A DNA stretch of 33,475 bases from Putridiphycobacter sp965367695 (lineage in GTDB: Bacteria > Bacteroidota > Bacteroidia > Flavobacteriales_D > Crocinitomicaceae): the NCBI GenBank assembly GCA_965367695.1, contig CBDUKB010000004.1, positions 1 to 33,475 on the forward strand, in the 5' to 3' direction. Positions 1 through 9,028 of this stretch are shown piece by piece. Each line of letters begins with the position of its first letter. Positions within the stretch are counted from its first letter, which is position 1. The position numbers and the translations under genes were made by a program. The notes under the pieces were generated by a model. It was not told where the DNA came from. It did not search any database and was given only the letters and a program-made list of their open reading frames with translations.

Positions 1-633
1 ATTTGTATCATTGCCTAAGTCAACACTTACCGTTTGATAGGTAACATTTATAGTGTCTCTAGCATCACAACCATTCAGCGTAGCTTCTAACCAATATAAG
101 CCTGCGGTAGTCACATTAAATGTTGTATTCGTAGAAGCATCTTGCCATAAATAGGTGGCTCCCACTGTAATATCACTTAATAATAAATTGGCATTTTCGC
201 ACAAAATAGTATCTGGACCGAGGTTTACAAGTGGAAGTGGATTGACTGTAATATCAATAGAATCTCTTTCAACACATGCTCCAACCGTTAATTCCACCCA
301 ATAAGTACCCGTTGCAGATGCATTAAAAGTAGGATTTGTTGAATTATCTTGCCACAAATAGGTGGCTCCAGTCGTTGTTGCATCTAATAATACATTTTCA
401 CCTTGACAAATTGTCGTGTCGTTTCCTAAATTAGCTGCCAGTGCTAAAGTGTTTACAATAATTGTATCTCTAACTGTACAAAACCCATTACTCACTTCAA
501 CCCAATAAGTTCCTTGCATGGTCACATTAAACGTTGGATTTGTAGACGCATCTTGCCATAAATAAGTAGCACCAACAGTGGTAACATCAAGTAACAATGA
601 TTGACCTTGACACAGTATGGTATCATTTCCTAA
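1..633 (-). repeat. In-frame tandem repeats encoding Ig-like domains
   Basis: Units begin at 633, 429, 222 and 18 on the minus strand, so the periods are 204, 207 and 204 bases (68-69 residues); the fourth unit is cut by the window edge. Each starts with an LGxDT motif and carries a CQG or CEN cysteine near its start; the complete units also have a second cysteine before an RD pair and the phrase ATYLWQD. These are protein domain repeats, not a CRISPR or DNA-level element. Confidence 0.85.
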
Positions 634-2037
634 ATCTGCTGTAGGAATATTTACCGAACCTAAAGTAATGTAACGTGTACTATTATCTGGAATGTGCAAA
701 TCAGCAATCCCTCCAACACTCACCATACCATTTGGATTATAATTAAAACTCAAGCCACTCGTTGCGTCATACACTATTGCATTTGTAAAATCACCATCAT
801 CATCAACTAATAGTCGCATACAGTCAAATTCAAAATTTGACGGTATGGCACAAGGGTCTAATTGAATATCTACATTAAATGGTTGTGAAAAATTAGTCTT
901 TGTAATTTTCCACTCTCTTTCTATTCTTGAAAATAAAACTGGTGCAGCAGGAACTTCTGCATTTGAAGCGGCAGTTGCACAAGCTATCCCTTGATCACTT
1001 CCCATGGTGACAAAAGAATTATCAACATTAAAAGCCCCAGTATTTGCAACATTAGTAGCCGCAAGGTTTGAAATATATAAACGATATGCATCATTGAAAG
1101 TATGGGATTGTTTTTGCATTAATGCTTGATTATCATCCCTTCCAATTCCAATTACATTATTGTGATAATTTGGAAATAAAGAGGCATCCCATATGATATT
1201 TCCAGCGGTCGATTGGTAATCGCCTTGGGTGCCTCCACCGGTATTGTCCAATGTAATACTATATTTAACAGCTAAATAAGTATGGACTTTAGCCATTTCT
1301 GCAGCTGTTAAATCTGCATTGTAAAAAATAAATTCATGAATGAAACCATTAAAAGGAGAATTGGCATTGCCAGGCATGACACCAAAATACAAGCCAGTGG
1401 AACCCGAAGATTGAGAAGCAGAACTTGCCGTAAACAACAATGAAGACTCATAAGCTTCCATGCTCGTCAATCCACTCCTATTGCCTTTATATGAAATAAT
1501 TGTTGGTATAAAGTCTTCTGTCCAATTCCTACAGGCATTTACTGAATTTGAAGGTGCTTTACCGATAGCCAGCCTGCCCGTTGCTCCTAAATTTCTAAAC
1601 TGAATGGCATCTGCAGTAGTTCCAGCTTCGTTGTACAACATCATATGATCGTTTGTAGAGGAAGCTGGTAAATAGTATGCGCAAAAGAAAGTCCCTTCAT
1701 CACCTGAAGAGGAATTGTCAAGCAGGTCTAAATTGGATGTGTTTTGTAACGCTTTTAAAGCCGTATTTGTATTGGCGTCGAATTCTAATGTTGTATTGTA
1801 ATTTGAAATATCTCCAGCTGGCGTATTTGTTGCTTGAGGAAATGGGGTTGTTGCATCTGTTACCGAAATTGCACCCGCTCCTGTTGGAAAAGTAGTGGTC
1901 CAGTTTGTAACATTACCCAGTGCCAAACCATCTGGTTTAAACCAAGCTGTTAAATTTGCCGTACCAACATTACCCGGATTTTGAGCTAGTAATGAAATAC
2001 TTAATAATAAATTCAATACAAAAAATATGCTTTTCAT
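1..2037 (-). CDS. Secreted repeat adhesin (DUF8202/LamG-like plus Ig-like repeats), 3' end beyond window
   Basis: The frame is open from the ATG at 2037 to the left edge, giving 679 residues; the C-terminus is outside the window. Residues 1-19 form a signal peptide (MKSIFFVLNLLLSISLLAQ). The next region resembles the concanavalin-like/DUF8202 module of Bacteroidota surface proteins, with WFKPDG, then HTYLAVKYSITLD, then a GIGRDDNQ motif. From about position 633 leftwards there are tandem repeats of 68-69 residues starting LGNDT or LGPDT, each with ATYLWQD, a TYWVEV-like or LYWLEA strand and two cysteines. This architecture is typical of T9SS-exported proteins that end in a sorting or gliding-associated domain, which would lie outside the window. 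The start overlaps the stop of the upstream CHWC lipoprotein gene by 4 bases (ATGA), so the two are probably translationally coupled. The adhesive role is inferred. Confidence 0.8.
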   Translation of the reverse strand, partial: MKSIFFVLNLLLSISLLAQNPGNVGTANLTAWFKPDGLALGNVTNWTTTFPTGAGAISVTDATTPFPQATNTPAGDISNYNTTLEFDANTNTALKALQNTSNLDLLDNSSSGDEGTFFCAYYLPASSTNDHMMLYNEAGTTADAIQFRNLGATGRLAIGKAPSNSVNACRNWTEDFIPTIISYKGNRSGLTSMEAYESSLLFTASSASQSSGSTGLYFGVMPGNANSPFNGFIHEFIFYNADLTAAEMAKVHTYLAVKYSITLDNTGGGTQGDYQSTAGNIIWDASLFPNYHNNVIGIGRDDNQALMQKQSHTFNDAYRLYISNLAATNVANTGAFNVDNSFVTMGSDQGIACATAASNAEVPAAPVLFSRIEREWKITKTNFSQPFNVDIQLDPCAIPSNFEFDCMRLLVDDDGDFTNAIVYDATSGLSFNYNPNGMVSVGGIADLHIPDNSTRYITLGSVNIPTADLGNDTILCQGQSLLLDVTTVGATYLWQDASTNPTFNVTMQGTYWVEVSNGFCTVRDTIIVNTLALAANLGNDTTICQGENVLLDATTTGATYLWQDNSTNPTFNASATGTYWVELTVGACVERDSIDITVNPLPLVNLGPDTILCENANLLLSDITVGATYLWQDASTNTTFNVTTAGLYWLEATLNGCDARDTINVTYQTVSVDLGNDTN

Positions 2038-4160
2038 TCGGCAGTCATTTGTTTTAAAGCATCCTCAACCTTGGTAACTGGCATTTGACACGATTTGTTT
2101 ACACATACAAAAATAGTAGTTTCTCCTATAAATTTACCTTCTAATAAGGGTAAATTACCTTTTTCACCACCCATTAATAGTTTATTCGGCAAATAAAATT
2201 CATTTAATTCATTTATTTTCAATTGCCAATCTTTACCTGTAACGGCTATTTCATAGTAAGGGAAGCTTAATTTTGTATGTAATATTGCCCAATTTGAATA
2301 ACCTGAAGGATAGGATACCATATCGGCTTGAATATTAGTCAGCATTTGAATCGCTATATTTTGATAATTAGCGCTATCTAATAAGGTCCCCAAATCGTAT
2401 AAAGCGTTTGCCATTTCTGAATTTGAAGCTGGAATGACATTGTCGTTAATTTCCATTTTTCTTGCAATCAATGATTCACTAACATTGGATGTAAAATAAA
2501 ACATACCAGACTTTGGGTCTTTAAAATGTGTGATTGCGTAGCTGACCAATTGATTTGCTTTTTCCAGCCAAAACTCATCAAAAGTAAGTTCATATAGCTT
2601 AATAAAAGCAGTACTTGTAAAAGCATAATCATCTAAAAAACCGTCAATTTTACTTTTATTATTCTTGTGTGTATGCATCAAGCTACCATCATTCGCAACC
2701 ATGTTTTTCAACAACCATTTGGCATGCTTAATCGATAATTTTCCAAAAGCAGGTTCATTAAAAGCCATTGCTGCATCTGCTAGACCAGCAATCATCATCC
2801 CATTCCAACTCGTTAAAATCTTGTCATCTATACCAGGTCTAATTCTTTTAGATCGCGCCGCAAGCAATTGGGCATTAATTGCATCCATTTTTTGCGTTAG
2901 TTCATCTTTTGATAGCCCAAACTTTTTCACAGCATTACTATCTTTTAATTCTCTTAATAAGATATACTTTCCTTCCCAAGCACCTTTTTGATTAAGATTA
3001 TAATAATCCTTTACCAATTCAAAGTCAGCTTCATTTAAAATTGATTTCAATTCTGTTTTAGTCCACGTATAAAATTTCCCTTCTTCTCCTTCTGAATCAG
3101 CATCTAATGCCGACATGAATCCGCCGTCATTTGCAACCATTTCACGTTCTAACCAATCAATTGTTTGATAAACAATATGTTTGTATAGTGGATTTTTAGT
3201 CCTTTGATATGCCAAACTATACAATGAAACTAATTGGGCATTGTCATAAAGCATTTTTTCAAAATGGGGCACTTTCCAAAACTCATCTGTTGAATAACGT
3301 GCAAACCCTCCCCCTACTTGGTCGTAAATCCCACCTAAAGCCATTTTTTGAAGCGTTAAATCAACATAAGCCAGCAATTCATCATTTTCTGTCAACTGAC
3401 CATACTGCATTAAAAACATATAATTATTGGGTATGGGAAACTTTGGTGATCGATTAGGACCACCTTCTTTTTTATCAAAAGTTGTCGCCCATTTATCAGT
3501 CATTTCTTTTAATAACGCCTTGCGAATTGGTGTATCCTCCACTGGTTTTTCAATTAATTCTGATTCTTGAATACCGTTGGTTAAATTTTCAGCATATTCT
3601 TCAAACCTACTTTTATCCTTTTCATAAGTGGTACTTAAATTCGTTAATAATTCCATCCAATTGTTTTTTGGATAATAGGTCCCACCATACACAGGTCGAC
3701 CATCTGCCAATGCAAAACAATTCAATGGCCATCCTCCACTTCCTGTCATTAATTGAACTGCGTTCATATATATTTGATCTACATCTGGACGCTCTTCACG
3801 GTCTACTTTAATACAAACAAAATGTTCATTCATCATGGCAGCCACCGTGGAATCTTCAAAACTTTCATGTTCCATTACATGACACCAATGACAGGAAGAA
3901 TAACCAATACTTATTAAAACTAATTTATTTTCATTTTTCGCTTTCTCAAATGCTGCATCTCCCCAAGGATACCAATTTACAGGATTATGAGCATGTTGTA
4001 ATAAGTATGGACTACTTTCATTAATCAATAAATTTGTGTGTTCGAATTGCTCCTCCATATTTTCGGATTGTTGTTGGGAGTTTGCACAACCAATGAATAA
4101 CCAAATAAAGCTAATCATAGAAAACTGCTTTATCAAATTTATTTTGTTTAAACCTTTCAT
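2034..4160 (-). CDS. Exported thioredoxin-fold lipoprotein, DUF255/YyaL (SSP411) family
   Basis: The 708-residue protein has a lipoprotein signal with a predicted lipid-bearing Cys25 (LFIGC), so it probably sits in the periplasm or on a membrane. The family signature follows: SSPYLLQHAHNPVNWYPWG near 48-66, a thioredoxin-like CHWC at 89-92 inside SSCHWCHVMEHESF, and SGGWPLNCF near 140. The rest matches the helical (alpha/alpha barrel) half of this family, with GGGFARYSTDEFWKVPHFEKM and LTSWNGMM. Full length for the family. The true reaction of YyaL proteins is not established; a redox role for the CxxC is plausible. It is the first gene of an operon with the downstream adhesin, whose ATG overlaps its TGA. 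The gene lies 61 bases from a divergent peptidase gene. Confidence 0.88.
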   Translation of the reverse strand: MKGLNKINLIKQFSMISFIWLFIGCANSQQQSENMEEQFEHTNLLINESSPYLLQHAHNPVNWYPWGDAAFEKAKNENKLVLISIGYSSCHWCHVMEHESFEDSTVAAMMNEHFVCIKVDREERPDVDQIYMNAVQLMTGSGGWPLNCFALADGRPVYGGTYYPKNNWMELLTNLSTTYEKDKSRFEEYAENLTNGIQESELIEKPVEDTPIRKALLKEMTDKWATTFDKKEGGPNRSPKFPIPNNYMFLMQYGQLTENDELLAYVDLTLQKMALGGIYDQVGGGFARYSTDEFWKVPHFEKMLYDNAQLVSLYSLAYQRTKNPLYKHIVYQTIDWLEREMVANDGGFMSALDADSEGEEGKFYTWTKTELKSILNEADFELVKDYYNLNQKGAWEGKYILLRELKDSNAVKKFGLSKDELTQKMDAINAQLLAARSKRIRPGIDDKILTSWNGMMIAGLADAAMAFNEPAFGKLSIKHAKWLLKNMVANDGSLMHTHKNNKSKIDGFLDDYAFTSTAFIKLYELTFDEFWLEKANQLVSYAITHFKDPKSGMFYFTSNVSESLIARKMEINDNVIPASNSEMANALYDLGTLLDSANYQNIAIQMLTNIQADMVSYPSGYSNWAILHTKLSFPYYEIAVTGKDWQLKINELNEFYLPNKLLMGGEKGNLPLLEGKFIGETTIFVCVNKSCQMPVTKVEDALKQMTAE

Positions 4161-4183
4161 ACTTCTATTATCCTATATAAATT

Positions 4184-4191
4184 CAAATATA
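4184..4191 (-). promoter_or_regulatory. Candidate -7 element for the DUF255 lipoprotein operon
   Basis: TATATTTG on the minus strand is a perfect match to the Bacteroidota -7 consensus TAnnTTTG and would give a leader of roughly 15-20 bases. No convincing TTG -33 element is seen at the usual spacing, so this rests on one element only. Confidence 0.35.
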
Positions 4192-4221
4192 CTTAACTTC
4201 GAATCTAAATCTAATCATTAC

Positions 4222-7203
4222 ATGAACAAATTACTTTTTTTCACCTTCCTATTCATCAGTATGAATGGATTCACGCAAAATTACTTCCAGCAGGATGTGT
4301 CATATAAAATAGAAGTTAGATTAAATGATGTAAAAAAAACACTCTCGGGTTACGAAGAAGTTATTTACACAAATAATTCAGAATCGGAATTAGCATTTTT
4401 ATATTTTCACATTTGGCCAAATGCCTATAAAAATAATGAAACTTCATTGGCAAAACAGCTTTACAGAATGAAGAATATGAATTTACAAAACGCGAGTGAA
4501 AAAGAACGAGGTTACATTGATTCATTAGATTTTAAAGTAAATGGCGAACAAATTAAGTGGGAATATGACCCCAAGCATATTGACATTGTAAAGCTTTATC
4601 TAAAAACACCCTTAAAAAAAGGAGAATCCATTACCATTAGTACACCATTTAAAGTAAAAATTCCTTCGGGATCAATCTCTAGACTTGGCTATGTAGGTGA
4701 ATCATTTCAAATTACGCAATGGTATCCAAAGCCAGCCGTATATGACCAAAATGGATGGCATCAAATACCTTATTTAACACAAGGGGAATTTTATTCAGAA
4801 TATGGTAGTTTTGATGTTACAATTACTTTACCTAAAAACTATGTTGTGGGTGCAACTGGTGATTTACAAACAAAAACAGAAATTGATTTTTTAGATGATT
4901 TAGCTGCAAGAACAGCACAAAAATTTGAAACCAATGGATTTGAAAATGGAAATACTAAACTTAAAAGTACCCCTTTTCCAAAATCAGATTCAACCTACAA
5001 AACAATACGATATACGCAAACCCGTGTACATGATTTTGGATGGTTTGCCGACAAGCGTTTTGAAGTTTTGAAAGGGGAATTAGAATTACCTTATTCGAAA
5101 AGAAAAGTGACCTCTTGGGCCATGTTTGTCCCACACCATGCTGAATTATGGAAAGATGTCATTGAATACATTAATGACGGCACCTATTATTATTCTAAAT
5201 GGAATGGGGATTATCAGTATAATCAAGTATCAGCAGTTGATGGAACGATTAGCGCTGGGGGTGGAATGGAATATCCAAATGTGACTGTTATAGGAAATGC
5301 CAGTTCAAAAGAACAACTTGAAGTTGTAATTGTCCATGAAGTAGGCCACAATTGGTTTTATGGCATGTTGGGTTCAAATGAGCGGGATCACCCATGGATG
5401 GATGAAGGGTTAAACACTTTGAATGAAATCAGATACATTGAAACCAAATACCCGAACAATACACAATTATCAGATATGATGGGTGGATTTGCAGATAAAA
5501 TCCATTTAGAGCATTTAAGCCATCACGACATGAGCGATTTGACCTATGCTGCTAGTGCAAGTGGTGGTATGGACCAGCCAATTGAATTACATTCTGACGA
5601 TTATACAAGCATGAATTACGGTGGAATTGTTTACAGCAAAACTGGATTGGTATTTACTTATTTAAAAGAATACCTAGGTGAGGAAACATTTGATAGAGCC
5701 ATGCAAGAATATTTTAATCGTTGGGTATTTAAACATCCTCAACCTAATGATTTAAAAAATGCCTTAGAGGATGTTTCAGGAAAAGATTTAACTTGGCTTT
5801 TTGTAGACATTATCCCAACAACTAAACAAATTGATTACAAGATTTCTTCTGTAAAACAAAAAGAAGACAAAACCATTGTAACCATTAAAAATGTAGGTCA
5901 GATTGATGGTCCAATTAAAGTTGACGCCTTTGCTTATGGAAAAATAAGAAATACTCAGTGGATTGAACCAGGAAATAAAAAATCGAAAATAGCATTTACT
6001 GGAAACGGAATTGATGCCATTAAAATTGATTCAGACAAAAGAATCCCAGAAGTAAATCGTCGAAATAATTACTGGAGGCAACAAGGTTTATTTGGTAAAA
6101 TAGAACCATTAGAATTAGAATTTTTGGGTGGTGATAATGAACCTGACAAAACTAAAATTTGGATGAGTCCAATGGGTGCTTACAACATCTACGACAACAT
6201 CATGTTGGGTGTTTTAATTCATAATTATACTTTGCCTAAAAATAAGTTTGAATACCTTTTTGCACCCATGTACTCTTTTAGACGAACCAATATAGCTGGT
6301 TATATGAGTCTTAAATATTCCTTTGTACCCGCTCAGAATTTTAAAATGATTTCAATTGGACTAAAAGCCAAAAATTTCGGATTTGCAGAAAAGGATAAAT
6401 CAAGTAACTATATTGCCATTGCTCCTTTTATAGATTTCATCATTGGAAAACCTCAAAAAAGAAGTAACCTCAATCAGAGTTTAAAAATTCAAGGCGCTTA
6501 TAATCTAGAAGATTCAGATACTTATAAAAATATCACTGGTGCATTTGCTAAATATGAATTCAATTACAAACAAAAACTGCATCAGTTTAAATTTAGCTTG
6601 AGAAGCGATTATGTTGCGGAAATGAAGGAAAATATTTCGGTAATGAATGCATTTTTTAACGGAAAGTATAAATTTAATTATTGGGAAAAGAAGAAAAAAC
6701 ACATTAGTCTAGGGATAAATTTTGCGCAAAACATTTTTTATGATGGCACAAAAAGTAATCGATACGCATTGGCTTTGAGCGGACAAAGTGGGACACAAGA
6801 TGTATTTTATGAAAGCTATATGTTTGCTAGAAATGTAACAGAAGGTATAGGTTTACAAAGAAGAGTCAACAATCATGGAATGTTTAATTCAGTGAGCGAT
6901 TTGACTAGCAAAAATCAATTAATTACAGCAAACCTTTACGTAGAAATTCCCTATGTACCCCTTATTGGATTGTTTTCAGACATTGGTATGATTCCAACTG
7001 AAAATGGCATGGAAACTTTTGCGCAAGCAGGACTGGGAATTCAATTTATGGATGGAGATATTGGTGTCTTTTTACCCCTATATGAAAATGAAGCTTTATT
7101 AAATTCACATGGAATTGGCATTGATAACGCTTGGAAAAAAATCAGGTTCACATTTAACCTTTCCAACTTTACCCCAAATAAGATAATGAACAACCTCTTT
7201 TAA
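4222..7203 (+). CDS. M1-family zinc metallopeptidase with C-terminal beta-barrel-like domain
   Basis: The start at 4222 gives 993 residues and a clean signal peptide (MNKLLFFTFLFISMNGFTQ); the frame is open upstream to 4036 but that stretch lies antisense over the lipoprotein gene and has no signal sequence. The zinc site is complete for M1 aminopeptidases: HEVGH at 372-376 and the third ligand Glu395, 19 residues after His376, in WMDEGLN. A GAMEN-like substrate motif appears as GGGMEYP at 346-352. After about residue 640 there is a long run of alternating short beta strands rich in aromatic residues, ending in Phe, which looks like an outer-membrane barrel rather than the helical C-terminal domain of ordinary M1 enzymes. 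It probably trims peptides at the cell surface or in the periplasm. The peptidase call is firm; the barrel is inferred from strand pattern. Confidence 0.88.
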   Translation: MNKLLFFTFLFISMNGFTQNYFQQDVSYKIEVRLNDVKKTLSGYEEVIYTNNSESELAFLYFHIWPNAYKNNETSLAKQLYRMKNMNLQNASEKERGYIDSLDFKVNGEQIKWEYDPKHIDIVKLYLKTPLKKGESITISTPFKVKIPSGSISRLGYVGESFQITQWYPKPAVYDQNGWHQIPYLTQGEFYSEYGSFDVTITLPKNYVVGATGDLQTKTEIDFLDDLAARTAQKFETNGFENGNTKLKSTPFPKSDSTYKTIRYTQTRVHDFGWFADKRFEVLKGELELPYSKRKVTSWAMFVPHHAELWKDVIEYINDGTYYYSKWNGDYQYNQVSAVDGTISAGGGMEYPNVTVIGNASSKEQLEVVIVHEVGHNWFYGMLGSNERDHPWMDEGLNTLNEIRYIETKYPNNTQLSDMMGGFADKIHLEHLSHHDMSDLTYAASASGGMDQPIELHSDDYTSMNYGGIVYSKTGLVFTYLKEYLGEETFDRAMQEYFNRWVFKHPQPNDLKNALEDVSGKDLTWLFVDIIPTTKQIDYKISSVKQKEDKTIVTIKNVGQIDGPIKVDAFAYGKIRNTQWIEPGNKKSKIAFTGNGIDAIKIDSDKRIPEVNRRNNYWRQQGLFGKIEPLELEFLGGDNEPDKTKIWMSPMGAYNIYDNIMLGVLIHNYTLPKNKFEYLFAPMYSFRRTNIAGYMSLKYSFVPAQNFKMISIGLKAKNFGFAEKDKSSNYIAIAPFIDFIIGKPQKRSNLNQSLKIQGAYNLEDSDTYKNITGAFAKYEFNYKQKLHQFKFSLRSDYVAEMKENISVMNAFFNGKYKFNYWEKKKKHISLGINFAQNIFYDGTKSNRYALALSGQSGTQDVFYESYMFARNVTEGIGLQRRVNNHGMFNSVSDLTSKNQLITANLYVEIPYVPLIGLFSDIGMIPTENGMETFAQAGLGIQFMDGDIGVFLPLYENEALLNSHGIGIDNAWKKIRFTFNLSNFTPNKIMNNLF

Positions 7204-7214
7204 AGTGCTTACTT

Positions 7215-8222
7215 TTATTGTTTATTTAAATCCCAATTATATGCTTTAAACACAATACTTGCATCTTTGTTAATTGTAATATTGGAATAAATATTTAAAA
7301 AATCGATAATATTTCCACTTTCAAAATCACTGCCGTACCAATCAAATATTTTTGATATTTCAATTTTATCGGCTTGGATATTATTTTCTGAACTATTAAT
7401 AAATGAAGTAGTTTGTTTATCTAATTGTCTGTTTAAAGCACTTGCAGTAAAAGCACTATTCATAATTTTAGGACAGGATTTAGCGGCACAATTTACTGCA
7501 AAATGAATTCTTGCATCTTTGAAAACAGGTCGAATAATTTTATTTTCTATATCATTTAAGGTATACGCTTTTAATCCTACCTGAACAATCTTATCATCCC
7601 AAGGTTTTCCTCCATTTAAATTGGTAATGGAAGCTATTGGATAATTTTGACAAATCAAACGCACTGTGGCGGCGTTGTATAAATTTATCCAGTAGGCTAA
7701 TCTTTCATTTCTCGTCCAACCATCTTGAGAAGCAAAGCTCTCTAAATAGGTCACATAGGCTTCTAAGTCTTTTAAGTCTGACTTCATGGCAGCGTAATTT
7801 ACTTTACCACTACTTGTAACATGTTTTTTTAATAAAACATCCCATTGGTCATGACTAGGCTTTAATTTAACAACTTCAGGTTTAGGCTCATCTATTTTTT
7901 CTACTATCACTTTTTGATCCGTTGTGTTTGAAGTACTTTCTTCATTTGAAACAACAGGATTTTTTAAAGATTTTTTGTCCTTAACTTTAGTATCTAAACG
8001 ATTAGTCGCCACCTCTGTTTTAGTTTGAATTTCATCCACTAAATCCTGGTCGATAGTTGCCTCCACTTCATTTTCGAAAGCTGCTGCCGCTTCAGCTTCA
8101 TTACTTAAATTAGTTTTGATGTTGGATTCATCATTAGTAGTTTGAACCTCAGAAGTTGAAACGCTTTCGCCACAACCAAACATGAAAAAAGCAATGATTA
8201 AAATAAAATTTATTCGATACAT
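7215..8222 (-). CDS. DUF547 domain lipoprotein
   Basis: The ATG at 8222 gives 335 residues; a GTG two codons upstream (8228) is possible. A lipoprotein signal ends at Cys17 (FMFGC). Residues about 20-120 are a low-complexity, charged linker rich in Glu, Lys, Thr and Asn. The C-terminal two thirds match DUF547: WDVLLKKHV, LAYWINLYNAATVRLI, then NDIENKIIRP, and HFAVNCAAKSCP with two cysteines, followed by KIFDWYGSDF. The function of DUF547 is not known. The stop is 11 bases from the stop of the convergent peptidase gene, with no terminator hairpin visible between them. Confidence 0.88.
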   Translation of the reverse strand: MYRINFILIIAFFMFGCGESVSTSEVQTTNDESNIKTNLSNEAEAAAAFENEVEATIDQDLVDEIQTKTEVATNRLDTKVKDKKSLKNPVVSNEESTSNTTDQKVIVEKIDEPKPEVVKLKPSHDQWDVLLKKHVTSSGKVNYAAMKSDLKDLEAYVTYLESFASQDGWTRNERLAYWINLYNAATVRLICQNYPIASITNLNGGKPWDDKIVQVGLKAYTLNDIENKIIRPVFKDARIHFAVNCAAKSCPKIMNSAFTASALNRQLDKQTTSFINSSENNIQADKIEISKIFDWYGSDFESGNIIDFLNIYSNITINKDASIVFKAYNWDLNKQ

Positions 8223-8350
8223 AAGCACAGTTAAATATAGTTTTTGACGAATTAAGTATAATTTACTTACAAGTTACAAAATTGATTTTATTCTGAGCCT
8301 TTTCTTAAAAAACCATTAATATTTTAACGGCTAAAAAAACATGAATATCC

Positions 8351-9028
8351 CTATGCATTGAATAAGGCCTTTTTTATTTGAATGCTCGCCATATCTACTA
8401 CTTTAAATGAGGCATTAACTAATGGAATCATAGACAACTCAGTACAAGCCACTAATACCACATTTTTTGTTGAATACTTTTCAATAAGTTGGTGATACTG
8501 ACTGATAATTGATTCGTTCACATTTTGTTCATACACATGTTGACGAATTTGGTCAATTTGCTCTTGATCAGCTATACTCGGTTTTACAATTTTTATTCTT
8601 TTGCTTTCAAATTTATTTTGAAAATAAGTTGAATTCATAGTGAATATGGTACCAAATAACACCACTTCATTAATTGCTTTACTTTGTAAAAAATCAATGC
8701 TTTCATCAATCGGGTGTATAATTTTTGCGTAATTCTCCCATTTCATTGATTCAATTGCTTCGTGAATTGTAATGTTGGGTAATAAAATCTTTTCAACTTT
8801 CAACGCATTCAACGCATTTAAATAATCCAGTAATACTGGATGTAACTTTCCAAAATTATTAGGTAAAAATGGATTAATCAAATCAAAATTTGCATTCAAC
8901 ATTAAAAATGGGCAAGTACTGAATCCTCCATTTATTGCTTGAAAGTTATCATTTAATGATTGAATATAAAAGGTAGTAGAAAGCGAACCCAACCCTAAAA
9001 TTCCAATGCTATTCAAATCTTCATTCAT
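8351..9028 (-). CDS. Aspartate/glutamate racemase-family protein, single-cysteine variant
   Basis: The 225-residue protein has the family landmarks: an N-terminal GILGLGSLSTTFYI strand-loop, FSTCPFLM near 36-43, the region ILLPNITIHEA at 81-91 and the second catalytic-site motif LVACTELS at 192-199 with Cys195. In ordinary two-cysteine racemases the first site reads PCNTAH; here the aligned residue is Asn85, so the two-base racemase mechanism looks unavailable. The ATG overlaps the egtD stop (ATGA), marking it as the third gene of an egtB-egtD operon. It may act on an intermediate or product of that pathway, or be a hydrolase/isomerase of unrelated substrate; its role is unknown. Confidence 0.75.
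   Translation of the reverse strand: MNEDLNSIGILGLGSLSTTFYIQSLNDNFQAINGGFSTCPFLMLNANFDLINPFLPNNFGKLHPVLLDYLNALNALKVEKILLPNITIHEAIESMKWENYAKIIHPIDESIDFLQSKAINEVVLFGTIFTMNSTYFQNKFESKRIKIVKPSIADQEQIDQIRQHVYEQNVNESIISQYHQLIEKYSTKNVVLVACTELSMIPLVNASFKVVDMASIQIKKALFNA

Noticed and set aside
1..633. Regularly spaced repeats as a CRISPR array
   Set aside because: They are in-frame protein domain repeats of about 205 bases with divergent sequence, no short repeats with unique spacers and no cas genes.
2665..3811. Three plus-strand open frames (2665-2991, 3209-3457, 3482-3811)
   Set aside because: They are shadows of the well-supported DUF255 lipoprotein on the other strand and have no recognisable motif.
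4036..4221. Upstream extension of the peptidase frame
   Set aside because: It is antisense to the lipoprotein start and precedes a clear signal peptide at 4222.
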